Of a DNA stretch of 18,162 nt, positions 1 through 6,976 are shown in pieces (position 1 is the stretch's first letter; every line of letters begins with the position of its first letter). The position numbers and the translations under genes were made by a program. The DNA is taken from the NCBI GenBank assembly GCA_023264085.1, contig JALQTF010000068.1:1-18162 (forward strand). Reading direction: 5' to 3'. The notes beneath the pieces were generated by a model. That model had not been told where the DNA came from, did no database searches, and saw nothing but the letters and a program-made list of their open reading frames with translations. This stretch comes from Acholeplasmataceae bacterium. GTDB taxonomy: Bacteria; Bacillota_I; Bacilli_A; Acholeplasmatales; Acholeplasmataceae.

Positions 1-102
1 TTTGCTTTTAAAAATGCCATTCGACAAGCCAAAGAAATGGCAGAAGCAAACGTTATTCAAAAAGTGAAAGATGCCCTAGAGGCATATCAAGAAAAGGCAT
101 GA
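1..102 (+). CDS. plsX: PlsX C-terminal end (phosphate acyltransferase), 5' partial
   Basis: Only the last 33 residues are in the window, read in frame from base 1 to the TGA at 100-102. The segment FKNAIRQAKEMAEANV resembles the C-terminal helix of PlsX, where an AIRQA motif is followed by a basic/acidic helix. PlsX makes acyl-phosphate from acyl-ACP for the first step of phospholipid synthesis at the membrane. Its stop overlaps the rnc start as ATGA (99-102), so the two are translationally coupled, and plsX upstream of rnc is a common Bacillota order. The call rests on a short tail plus context, so it is good but not certain. Confidence 0.8.
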   Translation, partial: FAFKNAIRQAKEMAEANVIQKVKDALEAYQEKA

Positions 103-773
103 AAACATTATTTCAAAGATTAAATATTCAACCGAAAAACATTGAACTGTATGAACGCGCACTTACACATGCATCCTATGCAAATGAGCATCAAACACTA
201 AAAAATGAACGCTTAGAGTTTTTAGGAGATGCTGTATTGGGACTATTAATGACACATTATTTATTTGATCATATGGATGAAGATGAAGGTGAAATGTCTA
301 AACGCAAAGCACAATCTGTTTCTGAAGAAGCACTTGTATTATATGCAGGACATATTGATTTAAAATCTTATTTGCGTTTAGGAAAAGGCGAAATGCAAAA
401 AGGCGCGAATCAAGCAATGATTGCAGATGCATTTGAAGCATTACTTGCAGCGATATATTTGGATTTAGGATTTGAAAAAGTAAAACAAGTATTTAATCAA
501 ATTGTAATTCCACACTTAAAAGAAACACATGGCATGAAAGATTATAAATCCACGCTTCAAGAATTTATTCAAAGTGGTGATAAAAGAAATATTAGTTACC
601 ATGTATTAGAAGAATCAGGACCTGCGCATAACAAACATTTTAAGATTGTTGTGAAGCTTGATAAGCAAATTATATTGGGCCAAGGAGAAGGTTCAACGAA
701 AAAAGAAGCAGAACAACATGCTGCGAAAGATGCATTAGAAAAAGGAAACTATGAAACTAAAAAAGTTGGTTGA
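99..773 (+). CDS. rnc: Ribonuclease III
   Basis: A 224-residue double-strand-specific endoribonuclease that processes rRNA precursors and structured mRNAs. The N-terminal RNase III domain (about residues 5-135) carries the signature ERLEFLGDAVL (37-47), with acidic metal ligands at E40 and D44 and the second pair at D110 and E113 (ADAFEAL). A double-stranded RNA binding domain follows (about 148-220), starting DYKSTLQEF and ending in the GSTKKEAEQHAAKDAL helix typical of the family. Length is normal for Bacillota RNase III. The ATG at 99 overlaps the plsX stop, and the 3' end overlaps dnaD by 23 bases. All catalytic residues look intact. Confidence 0.96.
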   Translation: MKTLFQRLNIQPKNIELYERALTHASYANEHQTLKNERLEFLGDAVLGLLMTHYLFDHMDEDEGEMSKRKAQSVSEEALVLYAGHIDLKSYLRLGKGEMQKGANQAMIADAFEALLAAIYLDLGFEKVKQVFNQIVIPHLKETHGMKDYKSTLQEFIQSGDKRNISYHVLEESGPAHNKHFKIVVKLDKQIILGQGEGSTKKEAEQHAAKDALEKGNYETKKVG

Positions 774-1368
774 ACGACAACTTGTTCAACTTGAATCCCT
801 CATATTCCAACACCATAAAGCACTTCAAATTACCTCAGATGAGATGATGGTTCTTTTTGCATTGATCGATATTTCTAAAAAAAGAAATACATTTACGATG
901 CAAGCCATTTCGAAAAGAGTGAGTATAGTACATCAAGATTTAGGCATGATAATCGATGGGCTCATAGATAAATCATATGTATTCACTTATTTAGATGAAA
1001 CGACGCAAACAAAAGCAAAAGAACTTTTTCATTTAGATGGGTTATATTCTAAACTTGAAGAAATGATGGATGCTCAAGAAGAACAGAAATTAAAACCAAG
1101 TGATGATCAATTGAAAACCATCATTCAACTATTAGAATCCTATCTAAAAAGATTACTTACCTCAAAAGAATTGCAAGAATTAAGACATTTTATGGATACA
1201 CAACGTGTTTCTACGGATGTGATTATAGATAGTATTCATCAATTGAAGGAGCGTGCATCCATCAAAAATATTGAGAAAATGGTCATACTCTCTAAAAATA
1301 TACCAAAAGTTGTTGTTGATGAAAAAGTGGATAAAGCATTAGATCATCTATATAAGACAATTAAATGA
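751..1368 (+). CDS. dnaD: DnaD-like replication initiation/primosome protein
   Basis: A 205-residue protein. The N-terminal half (about residues 20-110) reads as a winged-helix domain, with ITSDEMMVLFAL then TMQAISKRVSI and a wing-like stretch to YVFTYLDE. A mostly helical, Lys/Glu-rich C-terminal half resembles the DnaD/DnaB_2 C-terminal domain. In Bacillota, DnaD helps load the replicative helicase at origins and restart sites. The call is supported by the gene directly downstream: dnaD-nth is a classic Bacillota pair. The ATG at 751 has AAAGGA at 741-746, and the gene starts inside the end of rnc. Primary sequence similarity is weak, as is usual for DnaD, so context carries much of the call. 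An alternative would be an unrelated winged-helix protein. Confidence 0.72.
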   Translation: MKLKKLVERQLVQLESLIFQHHKALQITSDEMMVLFALIDISKKRNTFTMQAISKRVSIVHQDLGMIIDGLIDKSYVFTYLDETTQTKAKELFHLDGLYSKLEEMMDAQEEQKLKPSDDQLKTIIQLLESYLKRLLTSKELQELRHFMDTQRVSTDVIIDSIHQLKERASIKNIEKMVILSKNIPKVVVDEKVDKALDHLYKTIK

Positions 1369-1997
1369 ATAAAATCAATGTCATTTTAAATACCCTTCAA
1401 GATATGTATCCTGATGCGCATGTTGAACTCACGCATCAAAGTCATTTTCAACTACTTGTTGCGGTTGTATTAAGTGCTCAAACAACGGATAAGGCTGTTA
1501 ACAAAGTAACACCTAAACTATTTGAAGTATTTCCAGATGCAAAAGCTTTATCCAAAGCATCTGTCCAAGATGTGATACCACTAATAAAAACGATTGGTTT
1601 ATATCAAAATAAAGCAAAAAACATTATCTTACTGTCTCAACAACTTATGACCCTTTATGAAGGTATTGTTCCAAGTGATAGAGCATCTCTGGAAGCATTA
1701 CCAGGTGTTGGTAGAAAAACAGCAAATGTTGTTTTAAGCAATGCATTTAATATACCTGCTCTTGCAGTAGATACACATGTTGAGCGCGTTTCAAAAAGGT
1801 TAAGACTCGCTAAAAAAAATGATTCTGTGCTTGTTGTTGAACAAAAATTAATGAAAAAATTTCCTAAAAAACATTGGACAAAGCTGCATCATCAACTCAT
1901 TTTTTTTGGACGTTATCATTGCACAGCAAAGCAACCAAAATGTCATGATTGCCCCTTTTTTGATATGTGTGTCTCTCCTTTGAAACATAAAAAATAA
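1365..1997 (+). CDS. nth: Endonuclease III (DNA glycosylase/AP lyase)
   Basis: A 210-residue base-excision repair enzyme that removes oxidised pyrimidines and nicks the abasic site. The helix-hairpin-helix segment LPGVGRKTANVVL holds the catalytic Lys, and VDTHVERVSKRL supplies the catalytic Asp of the HhH-GPD fold. The C-terminus has the complete 4Fe-4S ligand pattern C-X6-C-X2-C-X5-C (CTAKQPKCHDCPFFDMC). Length is typical (E. coli Nth is 211). The ATG overlaps the dnaD TGA as ATGA, and no strong Shine-Dalgarno precedes it, so it probably relies on translational coupling. It is the last gene of the first operon; I see no hairpin terminator after it, only A/T-rich sequence. Confidence 0.96.
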   Translation: MNKINVILNTLQDMYPDAHVELTHQSHFQLLVAVVLSAQTTDKAVNKVTPKLFEVFPDAKALSKASVQDVIPLIKTIGLYQNKAKNIILLSQQLMTLYEGIVPSDRASLEALPGVGRKTANVVLSNAFNIPALAVDTHVERVSKRLRLAKKNDSVLVVEQKLMKKFPKKHWTKLHHQLIFFGRYHCTAKQPKCHDCPFFDMCVSPLKHKK

Positions 1998-2016
1998 TTT
2001 TTGAGAAAAAAATAAA

Positions 2017-2046
2017 TGGATTTTCAATTGACACCCTTTATACAAT
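2017..2046 (+). promoter_or_regulatory. Probable promoter of the regulator/ABC operon, with palindrome
   Basis: The 77-base gap between nth and the next gene holds a good -10-like TACAAT (2041-2046, also readable as TATACA 2039-2044). A perfect TTGACA lies at 2028-2033, too close (5-7 bases) to serve as the matching -35. A poorer TGGATT at 2017-2022 gives an 18-base spacer to TACAAT. The 8-base palindrome TCAATTGA (2024-2031) overlaps the TTGACA and sits where a regulator could block polymerase. The promoter position is inferred and the exact -35 is uncertain. Confidence 0.4.
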
Positions 2047-2060
2047 AGAGCTAAAAAATA

Positions 2061-2066
2061 AAGGAG
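2061..2066 (+). promoter_or_regulatory. Ribosome binding site that sets the XRE regulator start
   Basis: AAGGAG lies 8 bases before the ATG at 2075. An upstream in-frame GTG at 2066 overlaps this motif and would destroy it as a ribosome binding site, so 2075 is preferred. Confidence 0.75.
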
Positions 2067-2074
2067 TGTTCCAG

Positions 2075-3226
2075 ATGGAATTCAATGTTTATACAATGAA
2101 GCATTTCATCAAGCAAAGAAAACACTTGATGGAATCGAACTATCAGTCTTTTGGTGCTGCAATAAAAAGGAAAAGACTAGAAAGAAATATGACACTTGAA
2201 GAAAGTGCAGAAAATATTTGCAGCATTTCTTATTTATCAAAAATTGAAAATAGTTTAATAGAACCATCCCCGAAATATTTTCACATGCTTAAAGAAAGAT
2301 TTGATTTAAACGATGAATTAACAATTTCAGATCAATTTCACGAACATGTTGAAAGATGTTTAAATTATTTAGTTTTTAAAGATAATACTGCATTAGAATT
2401 AATCAAAAAATTTCAAACATATCCAGATCACATGGGGTTATGGCATGAACTTTTCATGCATGTCTTTGTTGAAAAGCAAGATCAATTTGAACGTCATGCA
2501 TTGTTTACGTTTTTTGATTTGTATGATGATATTGCATTTTTTATTGTGTTATATGCCTATGCAAAAGATGCAATAAAAAAAGGATATTATCAAGAAGCTT
2601 ATGACATTATTTATCCTACGTTACAGACTCTGATTCATAATGATAAACAAAAGCTTTTATGGCATACTTTACTCGCAGAAATTGGGGTTCATACCCATAA
2701 AGACTACTTATTATTTCATCATAGTGAGAAAGTATATGAACTTTCATTAAATTTTCGAATTTATGATACAATTAATCAGGTTAAACATTATATGGACAGA
2801 CGTAGAGAAATGACATCCATGCAGCCAGATACTCAATCCCTTGATATCATTTCTAAACAGTATGTCAGTTATTACTTACAAACATATCATCTTGAATCTT
2901 TTGAATTAACTAAAGACATCATTTCTGTAATATTATCTTATTTGAAACATGATGATCGTTTTGAAGATGCAATGGCATTATTTGATAATGATGAGCATAT
3001 CGTGATTCAATATTTTAAAATATTAGCATATGATCATCATGAGTATACTGAAGATTTTTTTAAAACGTATGTATTAAAACAATCTTTAATGAAATATGAT
3101 TATGTGACCTTGCATTTTCTTCATCACGAAGCGTATCAATTTTTTAATAAATTAAATTATTATAAAGATGCTGCACGTACATTTAAGCAATTTTATTTAT
3201 ACAGTCAACAAATGATGCGACGTTAG
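2075..3226 (+). CDS. XRE-family helix-turn-helix regulator with long helical C-terminal region
   Basis: A 383-residue protein from the ATG at 2075. Residues about 26-82 form a lambda-repressor-type helix-turn-helix: FGAAIKRKRLERNMTLEESA, then a recognition helix around SYLSKIENS and a closing EPSPKYF segment. The remaining ~300 residues are aromatic-rich and look wholly helical, with repeats suggestive of TPR-like hairpins, as in Rgg/PlcR-type regulators. I see no membrane segment or catalytic motif. The gene stands 32 bases upstream of two ABC exporter genes on the same strand, so a local regulatory role, perhaps with autoregulation, is a reasonable inference. A peptide or metabolite ligand for the C-terminal region is possible but not shown by the sequence. 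No specific family member is recognised. Confidence 0.8.
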   Translation: MEFNVYTMKHFIKQRKHLMESNYQSFGAAIKRKRLERNMTLEESAENICSISYLSKIENSLIEPSPKYFHMLKERFDLNDELTISDQFHEHVERCLNYLVFKDNTALELIKKFQTYPDHMGLWHELFMHVFVEKQDQFERHALFTFFDLYDDIAFFIVLYAYAKDAIKKGYYQEAYDIIYPTLQTLIHNDKQKLLWHTLLAEIGVHTHKDYLLFHHSEKVYELSLNFRIYDTINQVKHYMDRRREMTSMQPDTQSLDIISKQYVSYYLQTYHLESFELTKDIISVILSYLKHDDRFEDAMALFDNDEHIVIQYFKILAYDHHEYTEDFFKTYVLKQSLMKYDYVTLHFLHHEAYQFFNKLNYYKDAARTFKQFYLYSQQMMRR

Positions 3227-3233
3227 TTTAAAA

Positions 3234-3248
3234 TTCAAGACGATTGAA
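3234..3248 (+). repeat. Short perfect inverted repeat before the first ABC gene
   Basis: TTCAA-GACGA-TTGAA, 5-base arms around a 5-base spacer, lies in the 32-base gap between the regulator and the first exporter gene and runs into its ribosome binding site. It shares its half-site with TCAATTGA at 2024-2031. It could be an operator or a chance A/T-rich match. Confidence 0.3.
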
Positions 3249-3251
3249 GGA
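3247..3251 (+). promoter_or_regulatory. Ribosome binding site that sets the first ABC gene start
   Basis: AAGGA lies 7 bases before the ATG at 3259. An in-frame TTG at 3244 is possible in principle but has no ribosome binding site of its own and would place this motif inside the gene. Confidence 0.7.
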
Positions 3252-3258
3252 CAATTAT

Positions 3259-5106
3259 ATGAGACTCAAACAATTAATCAAATTAGGAAAAGGATTATAT
3301 CATTATATCCTTATCGCAATCGTCTTATTAATATTTAGTAGAATCACTTATTCAATGATTCCTCTTTTTACACAATACGTGTTAAAGAGATTACTCGAAC
3401 AACCCGGTATCGGAACAACTTTAGAAGCCTATAATCAAGTTAATTTACCTGCATATTTTATCAGGTTTTTTGAATCTGCACCCTCATTTTTAGATGAAAT
3501 TGTATATGTAGCAGGTGTTCTAATAAGCTTACAAATCATACGTTTTTTATTTCGGTTTATAGAACTTTCAATACGGGGTTATGTGAGACATTCAATGGGG
3601 CAAAATCTGCGATTAAACATGTATGAACACATACAAAAATTACCATATAAATTCCACAATAATTCGGATTCAGGAGATTTGATTCAACGCTCGACATCCG
3701 ATATTGAAACATCAGTGAACTTTTTATCAAGAACACTCATGGACATTATATTTCTAGCATCTACGCTTGTTTTTGGTGCTTATCAATTATATTTTTTAAA
3801 CCCGTTATTAACATTCATTTTACTATCCATCATTCCTTTTGTTGGTGTCGCATCTATTATTTATTTCAGAAAAAACGATAAGATGTATCAAGATGTTGAA
3901 GAAGCAGAATCTAAAATGATGACGGTGATCCAAGAAAATCTATCGAGTGCTCGCATTGTACGTGCATTTGGAAATGAAGCATATGAAATTGAAAAATTGC
4001 GTGAAAAAAATGATCACCACAGACATATGCGATTACGTACTGGTAAAATCGTTTCTAAGTTTTGGGGTACTATGGATTTTATTGGTATTTCTCAGTATGT
4101 ACTCGTGATTGTTTTAGGCATTTATTTTATGAATCAAAACCAAATGGACGCAGCGCAAATTGCTGCTGCATTAGGTTTGGTTGGGATGTTAATTTGGCCA
4201 ATAAGAGGGTTAGGTCATATATTAAATGATTATGCAAAAGCACTTGCTGCATCCAAACGAATTTATGACATCTTAAATTTAGAAACAGAATATGTAAAAA
4301 ACGGTACACTCACACCAGAGATCAAAGGGCACATTGTTTTTGAAAATGTTTCTTTTAAATTTGATGATACTGAAAATAAGTTGTTTAAAAATTTAAGTTT
4401 TGAAATTTTGCCAGGTGAGACGGTAGCATTTATTGGTCGAACGGGTAGCGGAAAATCTACGCTGATGAATATGCTCATGCGGATGTATGAATATCATGAT
4501 GGGCATATTTATGTAGATGGTGTTGAATTAAGAGACATCGAGAAAAATTATTTACGTTCTAATTTAGGCGTTGTCTTACAAGAACCATTTTTGTTTTCAA
4601 AAACTGTCTATGATAATATTGCCATTGCAAATAGAAAAGCAGATCGCTCTAAAATAATGATTGCGGCACAAGCAGCATCATTAGAAAAAGACATTAAAAC
4701 CTTCCAGCAAGGCTATGATACTGTTGTTGGGGAAAAAGGAACAACACTCTCTGGTGGACAAAAACAACGTGTAGCCATTGCACGTGTTTTAGTTTCTGAA
4801 AAACCAATTTTGATTTTTGATGATGCATTATCAGCAGTAGATACACAAACAGATTTAATGATACGAGAAGCATTATCCAATATGAATGACAAAACAACCA
4901 CGCTTATTATTACTCACCGTATGACAACAGCCAAAGAAGCAGATAAAATTATTGTCATAGAGGATGGTGTCGTTCAAGCTGTAGGCAACCACCAAACACT
5001 TTCTAAACAAAAAGGACTTTATCAAGATCTTTGGAATATTCAAGGGAAGCTTGAAGAAGAATTCCTAAAAACCATAGAAGAGGGAGGACACAATGATGCA
5101 AGATGA
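3259..5106 (+). CDS. ABC exporter half-transporter, degenerate-site subunit
   Basis: A 615-residue type I (ABCB-like) exporter. An N-terminal domain with about six membrane helices (residues ~10-330) is fused to a nucleotide-binding domain. That domain has Walker A GRTGSGKST (393-401), Q-loop LQEP, signature LSGGQ (497-501), Walker B ILIFDD and switch His553 in ITHRMTT. The residue after Walker B is Asp522 where active sites have Glu. This is the mark of the degenerate-site partner in heterodimeric exporters such as TM287/288, LmrCD and BmrCD. The 3' end overlaps the next gene by 14 bases, so the two subunits are made together. Substrate cannot be read from sequence; multidrug, lipid or peptide export are all possible. 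Confidence 0.92.
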   Translation: MRLKQLIKLGKGLYHYILIAIVLLIFSRITYSMIPLFTQYVLKRLLEQPGIGTTLEAYNQVNLPAYFIRFFESAPSFLDEIVYVAGVLISLQIIRFLFRFIELSIRGYVRHSMGQNLRLNMYEHIQKLPYKFHNNSDSGDLIQRSTSDIETSVNFLSRTLMDIIFLASTLVFGAYQLYFLNPLLTFILLSIIPFVGVASIIYFRKNDKMYQDVEEAESKMMTVIQENLSSARIVRAFGNEAYEIEKLREKNDHHRHMRLRTGKIVSKFWGTMDFIGISQYVLVIVLGIYFMNQNQMDAAQIAAALGLVGMLIWPIRGLGHILNDYAKALAASKRIYDILNLETEYVKNGTLTPEIKGHIVFENVSFKFDDTENKLFKNLSFEILPGETVAFIGRTGSGKSTLMNMLMRMYEYHDGHIYVDGVELRDIEKNYLRSNLGVVLQEPFLFSKTVYDNIAIANRKADRSKIMIAAQAASLEKDIKTFQQGYDTVVGEKGTTLSGGQKQRVAIARVLVSEKPILIFDDALSAVDTQTDLMIREALSNMNDKTTTLIITHRMTTAKEADKIIVIEDGVVQAVGNHQTLSKQKGLYQDLWNIQGKLEEEFLKTIEEGGHNDAR

Positions 5107-6922
5107 ATTTGACGGATTAAAAAAAGTCCAACTTTCAACATGGAAACGTGTCATTGATATCGTTTTTCAAAATAAAAAGCATCTCTTTAGATTAGGGCTT
5201 TTTATGGCAGGAATTACAACACTTGATATCATATTTCCTCAACTTAACAGATATGCGATCGACGTCTTTTTTATTGAAAGAAATATGTCTACACTCATCC
5301 CATTTATTGTGATTTCGATTCTTGTTGCTTTAGGATTTGGTTTCCTTGTTTGGGCATTTATTAAACAAGCCATATACATAGAAGCAACAGTGTCACATGA
5401 GTTAAGAAGACAAGCATTTCATACATTACAAAAATTATCTTTTAGTTATTTTGATAAGACCCCACAAGGTTGGGTAATGGCAAGAATGACATCAGATGCT
5501 TCAAGATTATCTGAAGTGATTTCATGGGGATTGCTTGATATGTTATGGGCTTTTTTCTCCATGATATTTATAACAGTTGCACTACTTTTAACGAACTTTA
5601 GACTGGGTCTTATCATTGTGACAATCATTCCAATCATGGTGATCGTGTCACAATTTTTTAGAAAGAAAATTTTAACCCAAGAACGTCTTTCTAAAAAACA
5701 TAACTCACATGTGACCGCACAATTTAGCGAGGCATTTTTAGGTGCTAAAACAACAAAAAGTCTTGTGATTGAAACAGAAAATTTTACGGATTTTTATCAA
5801 TCTACAGGGAAACTCAAACGTGCAGGCATTCGTTCTATTATGCTATCTGCGATGTATACATCACTACTATTAATCATCGCGTATGTTGCAGTATCTGTAA
5901 CCATGGTCACAGGAAGTATCGCTGTATTAGATCAAATCATTACAGTAGGGACTTTACAACTCATCATTGCCTATACGATTAACTTTTTTGAACCGATGCT
6001 TGTGATCTCAGAAAAAATTGCGGATCTTCAAAATGCACAAGCTTCTGCAGAACGCATTGTGGAACTCATTGAAACAAAACCTGAGATTACAGATAGAAAA
6101 GATGTTGAAGACACATATGGCACATTACTTGAAACTAAAAAAGATGCTTGGGAATTGATTCAAGGGGATGTTCATTTCAACAATATTTCATTTTATTATA
6201 AAGAAGATGAAATCATTTTAGATCAATTTAATTTGACGGTAGAAGCTGGACAAAGTGTTGCACTTGTAGGACATACAGGTTCAGGAAAAACAACCCTCAT
6301 TAATTTATTATCTAGATTTTATGAACCCACTCGTGGTGTCATTGAAATTGATGGCAAAGATTATAAAGATCGAAGTCTTCAATGGCTTCATCAACAACTT
6401 GGCTACGTCTTACAAAGTCCACAGTTATTTTCAACGACCATTAAAGAAAATATTCGATATGGTAAGTTAGATGCCACAGATGAAGACGTGATTCAAGCAT
6501 CGAAAGCGATTGGATTACATCCGTTTATTATGTCGTTAGAAAAAGGATATGATAGTGAAGTTGGAGAAGGTGGGAATTTATTATCGATTGGACAAAAACA
6601 ATTGATATCGTTTGCAAGAGCACTCATTGCAAATCCAAGAATCTTGATTTTAGATGAGGCAACGTCATCCATTGATTCAGAATCCGAACTCATGATTCAA
6701 GAGGCGACAAAGACAGTCTTGAAAAATAGAACGAGTTTTATTGTTGCCCACCGTTTATCAACAATTGTTGAAGCAGATATGATTATTATGTTAGAAATGG
6801 GTAAGATCATAGAAAAAGGCACGCATCAAGAACTCATTGCAAAAAAAGGACATTATTATCAACTGTATAAAAATCAATTTTTTAGTCAAAAAGGACTGAT
6901 CGAAGATTGGTTAGAAAAATAA
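5093..6922 (+). CDS. ABC exporter half-transporter, catalytic partner subunit
   Basis: A 609-residue type I exporter with the same layout as its neighbour: membrane domain at about residues 20-330, then a nucleotide-binding domain. Motifs are Walker A GHTGSGKTT (393-401), Q-loop LQSPQLF, Walker B ILILDEATSSID with catalytic Glu522, and switch His553 in VAHRLST. Its signature is LSIGQ (497-501) rather than LSGGQ, the reciprocal defect expected in the partner of a degenerate-site subunit. Together they should form one consensus and one degenerate ATP site. A GGGAGG (5082-5087) precedes two adjacent ATGs (5093 and 5096); either could be used. Walker A, signature, Walker B and switch His fall at identical residue numbers in both subunits, showing they are close paralogues. 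Confidence 0.92.
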   Translation: MMQDEFDGLKKVQLSTWKRVIDIVFQNKKHLFRLGLFMAGITTLDIIFPQLNRYAIDVFFIERNMSTLIPFIVISILVALGFGFLVWAFIKQAIYIEATVSHELRRQAFHTLQKLSFSYFDKTPQGWVMARMTSDASRLSEVISWGLLDMLWAFFSMIFITVALLLTNFRLGLIIVTIIPIMVIVSQFFRKKILTQERLSKKHNSHVTAQFSEAFLGAKTTKSLVIETENFTDFYQSTGKLKRAGIRSIMLSAMYTSLLLIIAYVAVSVTMVTGSIAVLDQIITVGTLQLIIAYTINFFEPMLVISEKIADLQNAQASAERIVELIETKPEITDRKDVEDTYGTLLETKKDAWELIQGDVHFNNISFYYKEDEIILDQFNLTVEAGQSVALVGHTGSGKTTLINLLSRFYEPTRGVIEIDGKDYKDRSLQWLHQQLGYVLQSPQLFSTTIKENIRYGKLDATDEDVIQASKAIGLHPFIMSLEKGYDSEVGEGGNLLSIGQKQLISFARALIANPRILILDEATSSIDSESELMIQEATKTVLKNRTSFIVAHRLSTIVEADMIIMLEMGKIIEKGTHQELIAKKGHYYQLYKNQFFSQKGLIEDWLEK

Positions 6923-6925
6923 AGT

Positions 6926-6976
6926 AAAAAAACATGCATAACCCTAATATGAGATAAGGAGTTAGCATGTTTTTTT
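6926..6976 (+). promoter_or_regulatory. Inverted repeat enclosing the RBS and start codon of the Ig-like gene
   Basis: A perfect 12-base inverted repeat: AAAAAAACATGC at 6926-6937 and GCATGTTTTTTT at 6965-6976, separated by 27 bases. The loop contains the ribosome binding site AAGGAG (6956-6961), and the 3' arm contains the ATG at 6967. The arms have only three G/C pairs, so the fold is weak. It could act as an inefficient terminator of the ABC operon or lower translation of the next gene. Confidence 0.4.

Noticed and set aside
1990..2016. A/T palindromic sequence after nth as a terminator
   Set aside because: The possible arms are pure A and T with no G/C pairs, so no stable hairpin is expected.
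2066..2074. GTG 2066 as the start of the XRE regulator
   Set aside because: It overlaps the AAGGAG that serves the ATG at 2075.
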